Origin: Alteromonas sp. M12
GTDB lineage: Bacteria > Pseudomonadota > Gammaproteobacteria > Enterobacterales > Alteromonadaceae
Direction of reading: 5' to 3'
DNA length: 64,000 nt
Assembly: GCF_037478005.1 (NCBI RefSeq)
Contig: NZ_CP144164.1
Span: 682,001-746,000, forward strand
Below, one piece after another: positions 50,008-60,900 of the stretch (positions are counted from its first letter, which is position 1; every line of letters begins with the position of its first letter). The notes beneath the pieces were generated by a model. It was given only the letters and a program-made list of their open reading frames with translations, searched no databases and was not told the DNA's origin. The position numbers and the translations under genes were made by a program.

Positions 50008-50562
50008 TTATTTGCCGATTAAGCGTAAAAATTCATTTCGAGTTGCTTGAGAAGTTCTAAATGAACCAAGCATCACCGAGGTGATCATTGACGAATTTTG
50101 TTTTTGCACTCCACGCATCATCATACACATATGTTTACCTTCCATGACAACGCCAACGCCTTTAGCACCAGTGACTTCCAAAACCGCATCAGCAATTTGC
50201 TTGGTCAGTCCTTCTTGTATCTGCAATCTGCGAGCAAACATGTCGACTATTCGTGCGAATTTAGACAAGCCAAGCACTTTACCATCTGGTAAGTATGCAA
50301 TATGGCAACGTCCAATGAAGGGCAGCACATGATGTTCGCACAAAGAGTAATACTCGATATCTTGGATGATAACCATTTCGTCTGTATCAGCTTCGAAAAT
50401 GGCTCCGTTCACAACGCCTTGAATGTCTTTTTCATACCCATCCGTTAAGAACTGCATTGCTTTCGCTGCTCTTTTTGGAGTATCAACCAAACCTTCTCTA
50501 GTGGTATCTTCTCCTAAAAGTTGGAGAATGCTTGCATAATGATCTTGTAGTTCTTGTGACAT
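50008..50562 (-). CDS. folE: GTP cyclohydrolase I FolE
   Basis: The 184-residue enzyme has the family motifs [32 protein letters not shown] (zinc Cys and catalytic His) and [11 protein letters not shown] (second zinc Cys). It makes dihydroneopterin triphosphate, the first step to folate. The short-chain form lacks long N-terminal regulation. It is a single gene convergent with glnG. The position suggests no nitrogen link beyond proximity. Confidence 0.96.
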   Translation of the reverse strand: MSQELQDHYASILQLLGEDTTREGLVDTPKRAAKAMQFLTDGYEKDIQGVVNGAIFEADTDEMVIIQDIEYYSLCEHHVLPFIGRCHIAYLPDGKVLGLSKFARIVDMFARRLQIQEGLTKQIADAVLEVTGAKGVGVVMEGKHMCMMMRGVQKQNSSMITSVMLGSFRTSQATRNEFLRLIGK

Positions 50563-50661
50563 TTATTAGTGGTCTCGTTTGCATTATTCTGATTTTTCAG
50601 AATGCCAAATTTCGTTAAGTAGCCCAACATCATAACATTATGTGGAAGTTAGAAAAACCAA

Positions 50662-50689
50662 ATACACCAAGTAAACTTAACTGGTGTAT
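50662..50689 (-). terminator. Hairpin downstream of the S9 peptidase gene
   Basis: ATACACCA (50662-50669) pairs with TGGTGTAT (50682-50689). On the minus strand it is followed by a T-rich tract, so it probably terminates the S9 peptidase transcript. Confidence 0.55.
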
Positions 50690-50741
50690 CTGGCTTAGGC
50701 TATTCATACGCTAAATTGATGAAAATGGATCTTTATGTGGC

Positions 50742-52775
50742 TCACTCGCTTTGGAGTTCTGGTTCCGGCAGATCAGGGTGAGGGAGTTGTTGATTGGGTT
50801 TCGACTTATTTTGTTGAATTACAAAATGATCCATCCAGCGCATCAAACGCATACTGTAATCTAGTTTTGCTGGCGCTAACGCCAAGCCATGGGCTTCATT
50901 CGGGTACAGTATTAACCTAACTGGCGCATCTGCATTGGATTTAAAATAGCGATAAAGCTCTTTAGATTGGTTAGCAGATACACGGGTATCACGGCTTCCG
51001 TGTAACAACAAAAGTGGCGTTGTGGCATTTTGAGTGTGATAAATTGGGCTTCGTTCTAAATACCAAGTCCAGTCTTGCCAAGGTGCTATTAAGGCATGCT
51101 GTTTGAGCATTTCTGATGGAATATCAGTTGTCCCAAATTTGGAAATTTGATTGGATACACCCATACCCGCCACACTCGCAGCAAAATAATTATGTTGTTT
51201 GGTTGCTGCCCATGCAGCAGCATAGCCGCCGTATGATGTACCTGTAATACCTACTCTTTGCGGATCCACATCGTAATTTTCGATTAAAAAGGTGCGGGCA
51301 TCTAACAGATCATTAAACTCAGCACCGGCATAATCTTTTTGACCCAACTTTGAAAAGGCGACGCCTTTGCCAGTTGACCCTCTGTAGTTTGGTAAGAAAC
51401 TATAAAAACCTTTGCTAGCAGCATATGCAACGGGATACGAGTAACGGTTATTCCAACCCAGAGAAAAATGGTCTTCTGGACCTCCATGCACAAAAATAAT
51501 CGCTGATGAGGTGGGGGCGGAATCGTCAATTGGTTCAACCAAAATCCCATCGATAACAGTACCATCTCTGGCAGTATAAGAAACCTCAATTTGTTTAGGC
51601 AAAATTCTATCTTTCAGCCAAACATTGGAGTTGGTCATTCTTTTGTTACTGTGTTTAGTTTTTAAAAACAGCTCGGCAGGATGCTCAGGGGAATCGGCTA
51701 TGTATGCAATGTTGTAACCTTTGCTATCAACACTCAGTGCACTAATCTTTCCATCATGTTTGACTCGAACTCGATATGAACCGGCTAGATCTTCTATGTC
51801 CTTATTGCCAATGAAAGTAGTCAGGTTTTGAGCGCCAATAAAACCAACAGTTGAAGAATTAAACCAATTAACAGCGCTAACATGTCCATCAAAGTCAGGT
51901 AATATATCAATAGGGGTTTCAGATACTACTTGGCTCAGATAAAGCCTACCTTCAGCGGGGTCAGACAGATCTTCTCCACCGATGAAAGCGTAATGGCTTC
52001 CGTCAGGAGAAACACTCATTTCTCCGACCTTTCCCCGATGAGAATTGGTTATCAGCATTTGCCCATTTGGCTTTAATACCGATATTGAACTTTCCATTAC
52101 CACATCATCGGTAAGTGAAGAAGGTGAGTGATGTAGCAATATTTGTTCTGAGCGCGGAATCCATTTGGCACTTAACACGTGGCTATCATTGTAAAGTAGG
52201 CGTGCCTTCTTACTCGGGTTCTCTAAACTTAGCCGCCATAAAGACGCGTTTCTAGCAGACTCATCAAATACGGTTGCGTTGAATCCAACATCATTTAATA
52301 ACTGTTGTTGATGATCAGGAGTTGAGTAACCCCAAATGATCACAGCATCATTTTGTTCATTAACATCAAAGCCCTTGATATCAGTATCAGCGCTGTAAAT
52401 TTTTATGGGGTCAGTGTCTCCAATTTCGATATGGTAAAGGGAAACTGTTTGGTCATCTTGCATTTTGGCTAAAAAATATAGCGCGTCGCTCTGGGGGCTC
52501 CATCTTACATGTCCCATTGGTCTTCCGCCGGAAATCACAGGCGATATTTTTCCTCTCTTGGAAACCACGTACAGCTCTCTCAAACTCACTAAATCGATAC
52601 CATCATAGCTATCATCCGGTAAATTCAGGGTGACAGCCGTCAGCCTTCCATCCGGTGAAAATGTGACTGTTTTAACTTTTCGAATTTGGTTTAAATCTTC
52701 TAACGACAATGGCGTTTTTGCGAAAACAGATAGTGCGCAAGACCAAATTACGAATAAAATAACTAACCGTTTCAA
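50742..52775 (-). CDS. S9 family prolyl oligopeptidase / acylaminoacyl peptidase, exported
   Basis: The 677-residue product has a signal peptide (MKRLVILFVIWSCALSVFA). A WD40/PD40-like beta-propeller (about residues 25-390; VRWSPQSDALYFL, SVSPDGSHYAFIGG) comes next, then an alpha/beta hydrolase domain with GTSYGGYAA (nucleophile Ser), HGSRDTRV (Asp) and NEAHGL (His). S9 enzymes cleave short peptides; this one would act in the periplasm. The C-terminus is Pro/Gln/Glu-rich (NQQLPHPDLPEPELQSE). Monocistronic. Confidence 0.9.
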   Translation of the reverse strand: MKRLVILFVIWSCALSVFAKTPLSLEDLNQIRKVKTVTFSPDGRLTAVTLNLPDDSYDGIDLVSLRELYVVSKRGKISPVISGGRPMGHVRWSPQSDALYFLAKMQDDQTVSLYHIEIGDTDPIKIYSADTDIKGFDVNEQNDAVIIWGYSTPDHQQQLLNDVGFNATVFDESARNASLWRLSLENPSKKARLLYNDSHVLSAKWIPRSEQILLHHSPSSLTDDVVMESSISVLKPNGQMLITNSHRGKVGEMSVSPDGSHYAFIGGEDLSDPAEGRLYLSQVVSETPIDILPDFDGHVSAVNWFNSSTVGFIGAQNLTTFIGNKDIEDLAGSYRVRVKHDGKISALSVDSKGYNIAYIADSPEHPAELFLKTKHSNKRMTNSNVWLKDRILPKQIEVSYTARDGTVIDGILVEPIDDSAPTSSAIIFVHGGPEDHFSLGWNNRYSYPVAYAASKGFYSFLPNYRGSTGKGVAFSKLGQKDYAGAEFNDLLDARTFLIENYDVDPQRVGITGTSYGGYAAAWAATKQHNYFAASVAGMGVSNQISKFGTTDIPSEMLKQHALIAPWQDWTWYLERSPIYHTQNATTPLLLLHGSRDTRVSANQSKELYRYFKSNADAPVRLILYPNEAHGLALAPAKLDYSMRLMRWMDHFVIQQNKSKPNQQLPHPDLPEPELQSE

Positions 52776-52996
52776 ATCGACTCCAATTATTATTTCAAGC
52801 TTAGAACCTAAAATTATATGTAAACTATGTTAACATTTTATTAACCTGGTTAACATTGTAGGAGTTGATAGTGGATTTTGTAAATTAAAAATGCATAGTA
52901 TTTTGTTATAGGTATATATTCGTATGCAGCATGACAGGCAGAGAGAGATGAAATGCGGTGGTATGTTCGATGGTGTGCTCGAATCTATCTACGAGC

Positions 52997-53179
52997 CTAA
53001 AAATCTTTGTACTTTTTTTTCAGTGAGTCGCGGATATTGTCTAGATAGCAGTCCAGCTCTTGCTTCGCTTCTTCGTAAGCGTTGCTATATTCAACTGAAC
53101 TTGGGTTATCACGAAGTAGTTTGAATGTGGAATCCGTTTTATCTAAAAGTAAGGCGAGTTGCCGATTGCTGACATCCAT
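52997..53179 (-). CDS. Small hypothetical protein, helical
   Basis: The 60-residue ORF is rich in Asp, Lys, Glu and Leu and would fold as two amphipathic helices (RQLALLLDKTDSTFKLL and NAYEEAKQELDCYLDNI). The codon pattern and charged helical character look like a real small cytoplasmic protein. The RBS is weak (GGGAAT). I do not recognise the family. An overlapping plus-strand ORF (52924-53124) is less protein-like. Confidence 0.5.
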   Translation of the reverse strand: MDVSNRQLALLLDKTDSTFKLLRDNPSSVEYSNAYEEAKQELDCYLDNIRDSLKKKYKDF

Positions 53180-53276
53180 ATTGTCTTATTCCCGATTAAA
53201 AAATTTCCCTACCTATATATTGGCTAATGATACAACTGAAAGCAAATCTAATCTTAAATTTAAACTTATTTAATGG

Positions 53277-53705
53277 TTAAAACGCCTTCAACACGGCTAG
53301 AGCAACGATTGCAAAAAGCACTATAACAGGGGCTTCATTTAAGAAACGATAAAAGCGCGAAGAATGAGGAATGATATCCTTGGCGAATTTTTTCATCTGC
53401 AAATAAAGATAACCGTGATAAGCGTAAACTAAGATTACTAAGCTTAATTTAACGTGCAGCCACATTGATACTGCAAACCATTCCCTACCGTGCATATAAA
53501 TTAAGATAACGCCAAAAATTAGGGTAAGGAGCGCAAATGGGGTCACGAAAAACCATAGTTTTCGTTCCATTACTTTAAACTGATCCCGTACGTCTTGGTT
53601 GTTTGTTTGCGCGTGATAAACAAATAATCTAGGTAAATAGAAAATTCCTGCCATCCAAGCAATCATAAAAAATATGTGGAGCGCTTTTATCCAAAAAAAC
53701 AACAT
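53277..53705 (-). CDS. hemJ: Protoporphyrinogen IX oxidase HemJ
   Basis: The 142-residue, four-TM protein starts FFWIKALHIFFMIAWMAGIFYLPRLFVYH, the HemJ/UPF0093 opening with the conserved His and Arg. It also has MERKLWFFVTPFALL and WLHVKLSLVILVYAYHGYLY. HemJ oxidises protoporphyrinogen IX in heme synthesis and binds heme through these histidines. It is followed by no other heme gene; its start lies 20 nt after the ClC gene stop, so they may share a transcript. Confidence 0.9.
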   Translation of the reverse strand: MLFFWIKALHIFFMIAWMAGIFYLPRLFVYHAQTNNQDVRDQFKVMERKLWFFVTPFALLTLIFGVILIYMHGREWFAVSMWLHVKLSLVILVYAYHGYLYLQMKKFAKDIIPHSSRFYRFLNEAPVIVLFAIVALAVLKAF

Positions 53706-53725
53706 TGTTTACCTTCTTAAATTGA

Positions 53726-55402
53726 TTAGAACTTTTCTTGATGTAAATAATTACGTAACGTATTCCACGTAATCACGCCGACAATACTTGAGGGGGTTGT
53801 CTCGTATACGTAGACAGCGCCATCTCTATTCACTTGCAATATTTCGTATACCTCCGCCAACGTAGATTGGCTAGGCACACCTTCCATATCGAAATATGCC
53901 AATGGTGCACTATTGTGATTTAAACTTAATTCGTACTGTACCAGTGAATACTGCACGTCAATTTCAAAAGAAGACCGCAGCACAACAGGATGATTCGGTG
54001 ATGTGTCTAAAAATTCCATTATGTGTTTATCTGGCGCATCAATAAATAGTTTGTATTCGGTATCCATGACCGCCAACACACCGGTTTTCTGTAATGCTTC
54101 ACGAATTGGAGATATCGTGAAAGACAGTTTTTGATATTCCAGCTGACGGATAAATATAGAACGATTTCCGAATAGCTGTGTAGATGTGACATAAGCGGGC
54201 ACTATGACCAGCATAGCGGGTAAAATTACGTCGGCGTTGTAAGCCAATTCCATAATTGAAGATAAGGCCGCAAGTGGTGCATGTAATACTGCGGTGAGCA
54301 TGCCTGCGATACCCAGTAAAGCAAAACTATTATTGTAATCAATACTTTCAGATAAAACGAAACCCAAAGGAATAGCTAACACCGCGCCAGCCAGCATACC
54401 AATAACATATACCGGACCAATAAGCCCGCCGGGAACACCTAAGCCTATTGCCACCAAAGCTAATATAAATTTGGCAACTAATATGGCGATTAACATACCT
54501 GTAGTCTCACCACTTACGAACGAGTGTGTGGTATCTAAACTTGCACTTAGAGATTCAGGTAAAAAATAGCCGAATATTGCAGTTATCAGTGCAGCTATTA
54601 AAATTCGCCAAATCATTTTTACCGGTCTAAATAGGCGAATGACATTCATTAATTGATTATTGAATAGGGTGGCAAGGCAGCCTAAAGAAATGCCTAAAAT
54701 GACTAAATACGGATAATGCCAATGGTTGATATATTGAAATGATAAAAAGGATAATTCGTGGACTTGGCCAAACACCACCCTCGTCATTAATGAACCGCAA
54801 GCCGCGGCTAACATCACTGGAATAAATAAATGTATACGGTATTCTCGAAGTACCACTTCCATAACAAAAATAACGGCTGCAAAAGGGGTGTTGAAGGATG
54901 CAGATATCCCCGCAGCGATTCCGCAACCGGATAAAATACGAATGCTGTTATAGGGTAATTTTAAACCGTGTCCAATGAAACTGCTGCCAGCCGCTCCTAA
55001 ATGCACAGAAGGACCTTCTCGACCAACAACAAATCCACTGGCCAACGCTATCATGCCACCAAAAAATTGATTAATTGTGGTGCGAAAAGGAATATGTCCG
55101 TATCGTTGTTTAAGTCTGTGAATAACGAATGGAATCCCCATTCGATAGTGTTTAAAACCAGTTAGAAAGGCAAACAAGATAATCAGCAGGGCGCCAGCTA
55201 TAGGCAATGCAAAACGTGCGATTGGCGTTAAGTCAGAATAGCGGTTTAATTCTTCTAAAAAAGATAACTGTATCCACTCAACACAGAGTCGAAATACAAT
55301 AATTAAAGATGCAGCACTCATCCCACCCACTATGCCTAATATACATAGTTGAATTGATGTGCGAGGATTCGCTAATTCCTGTCTGAAAGATTTTAATGTC
55401 AT
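53726..55402 (-). CDS. ClC family chloride channel/antiporter with C-terminal CBS domains
   Basis: The 558-residue product has about ten TM helices with ClC filter motifs GREGPSVHLGAAGS (includes the gating glutamate) and LGVPGGLIGPVYVIGMLAGA. A cytoplasmic tail carries two CBS-like repeats (about residues 430-555; GVLAVMDTEYKLFI, DREGAV-like NRDGAVYVYETTPSSIVGVI). CBS domains bind adenosyl ligands and may gate transport. Whether it is a channel or Cl-/H+ exchanger is not settled by eye. It precedes hemJ on the same strand. Confidence 0.92.
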   Translation of the reverse strand: MTLKSFRQELANPRTSIQLCILGIVGGMSAASLIIVFRLCVEWIQLSFLEELNRYSDLTPIARFALPIAGALLIILFAFLTGFKHYRMGIPFVIHRLKQRYGHIPFRTTINQFFGGMIALASGFVVGREGPSVHLGAAGSSFIGHGLKLPYNSIRILSGCGIAAGISASFNTPFAAVIFVMEVVLREYRIHLFIPVMLAAACGSLMTRVVFGQVHELSFLSFQYINHWHYPYLVILGISLGCLATLFNNQLMNVIRLFRPVKMIWRILIAALITAIFGYFLPESLSASLDTTHSFVSGETTGMLIAILVAKFILALVAIGLGVPGGLIGPVYVIGMLAGAVLAIPLGFVLSESIDYNNSFALLGIAGMLTAVLHAPLAALSSIMELAYNADVILPAMLVIVPAYVTSTQLFGNRSIFIRQLEYQKLSFTISPIREALQKTGVLAVMDTEYKLFIDAPDKHIMEFLDTSPNHPVVLRSSFEIDVQYSLVQYELSLNHNSAPLAYFDMEGVPSQSTLAEVYEILQVNRDGAVYVYETTPSSIVGVITWNTLRNYLHQEKF

Positions 55403-55535
55403 TATCTGTTGGGCTTATACTTTCAATGGGTAATAATGGTGTTCTGTATTGATTTTCCGTTGCACCCTTAGGCCAAATTTAGCTTACCACAAGTGCTTGT
55501 AAACAATGATAAAATTATTTTAGGAAAAATACGTA

Positions 55536-56252
55536 GTGATACCTGATGAAATTCGTAAAACGTGGAGTGCATTTAAATTTTATACAGTATTGCTGATTTT
55601 GTTTATTTGCACGGCATATTTTGCATTTATGTACGGCAATTCGCACTTTGAAAGCCAAAATGCAAAAATCAGCACCCTTGAACATACAATGGAAAACCTA
55701 TCACTTGATAATCAACGTTTAACTAAACAGTTAAATATTCTTGGCGTAGAGTTGGAAGTACAAAGATTGGCGGTTAAAAAATCCCAGCAGATGCTTGAGC
55801 AAGGGTTAGCTAATGAAGCTAAACTTAAAGAAGAAATCCAATTTTATCAAAGAGTCATGGCCCCTGAATTGGAGCAAGATGGTTTTGTGATTGAGGCATT
55901 CGAAATTAAAAAGTCCCTCAGTGACCGAGCATATTGGTTTGAACTGGTGTTAATGCAGCAAGACAAAATTAAAAATGTCGTAAAAGGTTCAATCGAGGTA
56001 AGTATAATTGGCAGTGAAGCGGGTAAACCTAAACAATATAGTTTATCCGAACTTGTCACCCAAGAATCATCTGAATTAAGCTTTAGTTTCAAGTACTTCC
56101 AAACTATTCAAGGGGAAATGATCTTACCACAAAACTTTTCACCTGAGAAAATATTGGTGAAAACTAAAATTTTTCAATTCAAGCGTAAACGCGGCGAATT
56201 GGAAAGAACCTTTGATTGGAATATAGAAACTTTACAAACCAGCACAGAATAG
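55536..56252 (+). CDS. Membrane-anchored coiled-coil protein of unknown function
   Basis: The 238-residue product has a short cytoplasmic N-terminus, one TM helix (about residues 17-34, YTVLLILFICTAYFAFMYG) and a coiled coil (about 40-110; ISTLEHTMENLSLDNQRLTKQL). A compact C-terminal domain follows with WFELVLMQQDKIKNVVKG and KTKIFQFKRKRGELERTFDW. The start is GTG with AGGA upstream. It is next to erpA. It may belong to the DUF6776 group found near erpA in related bacteria, which I could not check. Function unknown. Confidence 0.75.
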   Translation: MIPDEIRKTWSAFKFYTVLLILFICTAYFAFMYGNSHFESQNAKISTLEHTMENLSLDNQRLTKQLNILGVELEVQRLAVKKSQQMLEQGLANEAKLKEEIQFYQRVMAPELEQDGFVIEAFEIKKSLSDRAYWFELVLMQQDKIKNVVKGSIEVSIIGSEAGKPKQYSLSELVTQESSELSFSFKYFQTIQGEMILPQNFSPEKILVKTKIFQFKRKRGELERTFDWNIETLQTSTE

Positions 56253-56330
56253 TTGATTAGATTACTCAGGTATTAGATAATTAGCATATAAATAGGGTAT
56301 TTCCCCTGTTAGCAAAGGTAGAGGTAATAT

Positions 56331-56675
56331 ATGTCGGTAGAAATGGCGGTGCCAATTGAATTTTCTGAAGCCGCCTCCGCAAAGGTTCGTACGTTAATAG
56401 AAGAGGAAGAGAATCCAAATCTGAAACTACGGGTCTATGTCACTGGAGGAGGTTGCTCTGGGTTTCAATACGGTTTTACGTTCGATGAAAAAGTAAATGA
56501 AGGCGATATGACTATCGATAAAAACGAAGTCACCTTGGTCGTTGATCCTATGAGCCTACAGTATTTGGTTGGTGGGACTGTGGATTACGTTGAAGGGCTG
56601 GAAGGGTCTCGATTTTTAGTCAACAACCCTAACGCCACAACTACCTGCGGCTGTGGTTCTTCTTTTAGCGTTTAA
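56331..56675 (+). CDS. erpA: Iron-sulfur cluster insertion protein ErpA
   Basis: The 114-residue A-type carrier has all three ligand cysteines: [11 protein letters not shown] and the C-terminal [11 protein letters not shown]. ErpA passes [4Fe-4S] clusters to targets such as IspG; NirB, NasA and other clients in this cell need such carriers. The length and FEGL-like [11 protein letters not shown] segment distinguish ErpA from IscA. RBS AGAGGTA precedes the ATG; a later ATG (residue 5) is possible. It is followed by a terminator. Confidence 0.95.
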   Translation: MSVEMAVPIEFSEAASAKVRTLIEEEENPNLKLRVYVTGGGCSGFQYGFTFDEKVNEGDMTIDKNEVTLVVDPMSLQYLVGGTVDYVEGLEGSRFLVNNPNATTTCGCGSSFSV

Positions 56676-56697
56676 TCAAGCAACTAATAACTACAAT

Positions 56698-56723
56698 AAG
56701 CCGGCGTTCAAGCTGGCTTTTTT
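56698..56723 (+). terminator. Terminator after erpA
   Basis: AAGCCGGC and GCTGGCTT pair with one G-T wobble, followed by six T. Confidence 0.85.
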
Positions 56724-56895
56724 GTGTCTGTTCAAAAACTTTTGTTGCTTATTTAACGTATTCATAGGTGATTTTATTCGTTCATAAACTGAGTATTAGA
56801 ATGTCACTCCTAGTCGTTCACATTTCGATACGATTTAAAGTTGGCAGTATCAGTTTAGCAGTAGTAACGTTGGTTCTATCGGACTAGGAGATAAA

Positions 56896-57981
56896 ATGTC
56901 AAATGTTCTAACTAAAATTCGACGCCAACCGGCTTGGATAGCGCTGTTTATTTTCATACTTTTATCTTTATGGGTTGCCTCTGGACATCTTCTAAATGAG
57001 CAAGTCGAAAGCAAACAAGAGTCAGCCGAAGAATCATTGACCAAAGTTAAGGTCGACACATTCTATGCCCAGCAAGTCAGTCGCGAAGTGAGCGTCTACG
57101 GTCGCACTGAACCGGACCGAATTGCTACTTTGCGCTCGGAAATTAAGGGCCAAGTCATTGACATTTTTGTGCAGGAAGGAGAGGCGGTAAAGCAGGGGCA
57201 GAAGATTCTGAGCATTGATGGAAATGATCTTAATGCACTCTTGCGCTCGGCGAAATCGATTTTAAAACAGCGAGAAATTGAACTGGATGCCGCGCAGTCT
57301 TTGGGTAAAAAAGGATTCCAATCGCAATCTGCTTTGGCTCAAGCTGACGCCAATGTAGAGCTGGCAAAAGCAGAAATAGAGCGCCTAGAATTGGCGATAA
57401 CTAAAACCACTATTGTTGCGCCTTTCGATGGAATACTGAATAGCCGTGAAGTGGAAATTGGCGATTTACTCAGAGATGGCGATACCATTGCTACTGTGGT
57501 TGATTTAGATCCTTTGGTTATTTCCGCAGATGTGACTGAAAACTGGATTCAAAAAATTCACCTTGGTCAGCAGGCAAGTGGCAGACTTACTACAGGGCAG
57601 ACTGCTTCAGGGAAAATTCGTTATATCTCCAGTATTTCAAATACCGGTACCAATACATTTAACTTAGAAGTTGAAGTGGCTAATCCAACCGGTGCATTGT
57701 TGGCAGGAATGAGCACAGAATTAAAAATACCACTGCAACAAGATTGGGCAATTAAGATTACGCCAGCGGTGATGGCTTTGGACGAACAAGGTAATTTAGG
57801 TGTTAAAACCGTTGAAGGTGACATTGTTAAGTTTGTGCCAATCGATATTGTTAAGAGTGACAGTGAAGGTGTCTGGCTATCAGGATTAGGTGAAAAAGCG
57901 CGCATTATTACCCGAGGGCAAGGATTTGTTCGTGATGGCGATAAAGTAGAAATTGTTGACGACTCAATGTCTGAAAAATAG
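56896..57981 (+). CDS. RND efflux system, periplasmic adaptor subunit
   Basis: The 361-residue membrane fusion protein has an N-terminal TM anchor (IALFIFILLSLWVASGHLL), a barrel-sandwich half (VYGRTEPDRIATLRSEIKG, VQEGEAVKQGQKIL), a short alpha-hairpin (about residues 115-165), the second half (IVAPFDGILNSREVEIGD) and a beta-barrel. It links the inner-membrane pump to an outer-membrane channel. RBS TAGGAGAT lies 5 nt upstream. The RND permease follows after 14 nt; no TolC-like gene is present, so it likely borrows one. Confidence 0.92.
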   Translation: MSNVLTKIRRQPAWIALFIFILLSLWVASGHLLNEQVESKQESAEESLTKVKVDTFYAQQVSREVSVYGRTEPDRIATLRSEIKGQVIDIFVQEGEAVKQGQKILSIDGNDLNALLRSAKSILKQREIELDAAQSLGKKGFQSQSALAQADANVELAKAEIERLELAITKTTIVAPFDGILNSREVEIGDLLRDGDTIATVVDLDPLVISADVTENWIQKIHLGQQASGRLTTGQTASGKIRYISSISNTGTNTFNLEVEVANPTGALLAGMSTELKIPLQQDWAIKITPAVMALDEQGNLGVKTVEGDIVKFVPIDIVKSDSEGVWLSGLGEKARIITRGQGFVRDGDKVEIVDDSMSEK

Positions 57982-57995
57982 CAGTATTATTTCCT

Positions 57996-60900
57996 ATGAA
58001 AAATATTATATCCGCTTCCATCGACCACACGCGCACAGTATTAATGATTTTTGTACTCTTGCTGGTCTCTGGTGCAGTAACCTATTTAAATATTCCCAAA
58101 GAATCAAATCCTGATGTACCTATTCCCTTCATCTATGTTTCGATTGTCCATGATGGCATTGCGCCGGAAGACGCTGAGCGAATGCTCGTCAAACCAATGG
58201 AAAGGGAATTACGCTCCATTGACGGCTTAAAAGAAATGAAAGCAACAGCAGGCGAGGGCTTCGCCAGTATTACTATGGAATTTGTTGCTGGTTTTGATTC
58301 CAAAGAAGCGTTAGCAGATGTGCGCGATAAAGTTACAGTGGCTCGCGCGAAACTCCCAGAAGAGACAGAAGAGCCAACGATTCACGAAATTACAATGGCG
58401 GGGCAGCAGGCCGTTTTGACGGTGGTGCTGTCTGGCCCAGTTTCTGAAAGAGCACTGATAACCACCGCCCGAGAACTACAAAATGGACTTGAAGGACTGT
58501 CTGAAGTGCTTGAGGTGGACATTGGTGGTGACCGTGAAGACTTAGTGGAAATTATTGTCGATCCCTTGTTGTTGGAGTCTTACAGGCTTGATCAAAGTGA
58601 AATTTTAACCCTCTTATCTCGCAACAACCGATTGGTACCTGCGGGTACTATGGATACCGGAGTTGGTAGCTTCGCGGTTAAAGTTCCGTCGGTTTTTGAA
58701 ACGGTTAAAGACGTATTGGAACAGCCAATAAAAGTTGATGGTGACAGAGTGATCACCTTTGAAGATGTAGCTCAGGTGCGCCGTTCTTATAAAGATCCGG
58801 CAGGCTTTGCTCGTTTAGATTCTCATCCCTCAGTGTCGCTTGAAATAAAAAAACGTCCGGGTGAGAACTTGCTGATTACCGTGGAAAAAGTCAAAGCCTT
58901 TGTGGAGCAAGCCAAAGGGTCTTCAATTTGGCCGAATAGTGTGAATGTTACATACACAGGCGACCAGTCAATAAACATAAATACGATGCTCGGTGACCTA
59001 CAGAATAATGTCACCAGTGCAGTAGTCTTAGTGGCTATAGTAATAGTTGCTATATTAGGCGTGCGCACCGCGTTTTTGGTGGGCGTGTCTATACCAGGTT
59101 CTTTTCTAACCGGTATTTTGGTTATTTCCTTGTTTGGCTATACCTTGAACATGGTGGTTTTGTTTTCTCTAATTATGGCTGTTGGTATGTTGGTCGATGG
59201 TGCCATAGTGGTGACAGAATATGCCGATAGGTGCATGAGCGAAGGTCAAGACAAGAAAAGTGCTTACAAAAACGCAGCTCTGCGCATGGCATGGCCAATA
59301 ATCGCCTCTACCGCTACGACGTTAGCCGCGTTTGCTCCGTTAATGTTCTGGCCGGGTATTATGGGTGAGTTCATGAAGTACTTACCTTTTACCCTGATAG
59401 CAGTATTAACCGCATCACTGTTAATGGCATTGGTATTTGTACCAACTTTAGGAGCCGCTTTTGGTAAACCTCGATATATCAGTGAGAAAACCAGACAACA
59501 ACTTGAACAAGCTGAACACGGCGATCTGCTTGCACTTGATGGATACACCGGTGGTTACATTCGATTTTTATCAAAGGCCATTGCTCACCCTTTAAAAAGT
59601 TTATCAATTGCTGTTGTTTTTGGTCTAGTGATTTTTACTTTATATATTTCATCAGGCTTAGGCGTGGAGTTTTTTCCAAAGGCCGATAGTCAAGGCGTGA
59701 ACATCACAGTGAGATCTACCGGTGATTATTCGGTTTACGAAAAAGACAATATCATCAAAGAAGTGGAAGCAAAGTTAATTGATATGCCTGAAATCGATAC
59801 TTTGTATTCTCGTTCTGGTGGTCAAGATCAAATTGGAACGCTGCGGTTGAACCTTCTCGACTGGCATTTACGAGCCCACTCAGATGAGGTTTTAATTGAC
59901 GTAGAAAAACGAATTGGAGATATGCCTGGGCTCGACATAGAAGTCGCACCTGACCAAGAAGGGCCTCAGTCTGGTAAAGATTTACAAATTGAAATATCTT
60001 CTCGATACCCTGAATTATTGAATGATGCGGCATTAAAAATTCGTAAGGCGTTAGATGCGAACTCGAAATTTACGTCTATCGGTGACACTGCGTCAAAGCC
60101 CGGTATTGAGTGGCAGTTGAAAGTTAATAGAAGTGATGCTGCAAGGTTTGGCGCTGATGCTACCTTAGTGGGTAACACGGTACAATTTGTGACGACAGGC
60201 TTACGAATCGGGGAATATCGACCAGATGACGTGGATGATGAATTAGATATTCGGGTTAGATTTCCGCGCACTGACAGGTACATTGGTAAGCTTGATGAAT
60301 TGAGATTAAAAACAGCAAATGGTCTGGTACCCATAAGTAATTTTGTAGAACGCACTGCCCAATTGAAAACCGATTTAATTCGTCATGTGGATAGCAAACG
60401 TGTGTTGCAAGTTGAAGCGAATATGGTACCTGGCGAGTTATTAAGCATTGCTTTGCCTGAGCTACGGGAGCAGCTACCTAAGTTGAATATAGATCCCAGA
60501 GTAGAGATCACAATTAAAGGCCAAAATGAGCAACAAGAAGAGTCCCAAGCATTCTTGCTCAATGCATTTTTGATAGCTTTGTTTGTTATGGCTATTATTT
60601 TAGTGACGCAGTTTAATAGTTTCTACCAGGCTTTCTTAATTTTGAGTGCGGTATTATTTTCAATTGTAGGTGTGGTACTCGGTCTGCTTATATTCCAGAA
60701 ACCCTTCGGCATAGTCATGTCTGGAGTGGGTGTTATCGCCCTAGCCGGGATCGTGGTGAATAATAATATTGTGTTGATTGATACCTACAACATATTAAAA
60801 AGTGAAGGGCTAAAAACGACCGAGGCAATATTGCGCACAGGAGCACAACGTTTAAGACCCGTAATGATGACTACGGTGACGACCATTCTCGGGTTATTAC

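Noticed and set aside
52924..53124. 66-codon plus-strand ORF overlapping the small hypothetical gene
   Set aside because: No RBS, and low-complexity Ser/Cys/Arg-rich content; the minus-strand frame is more protein-like.
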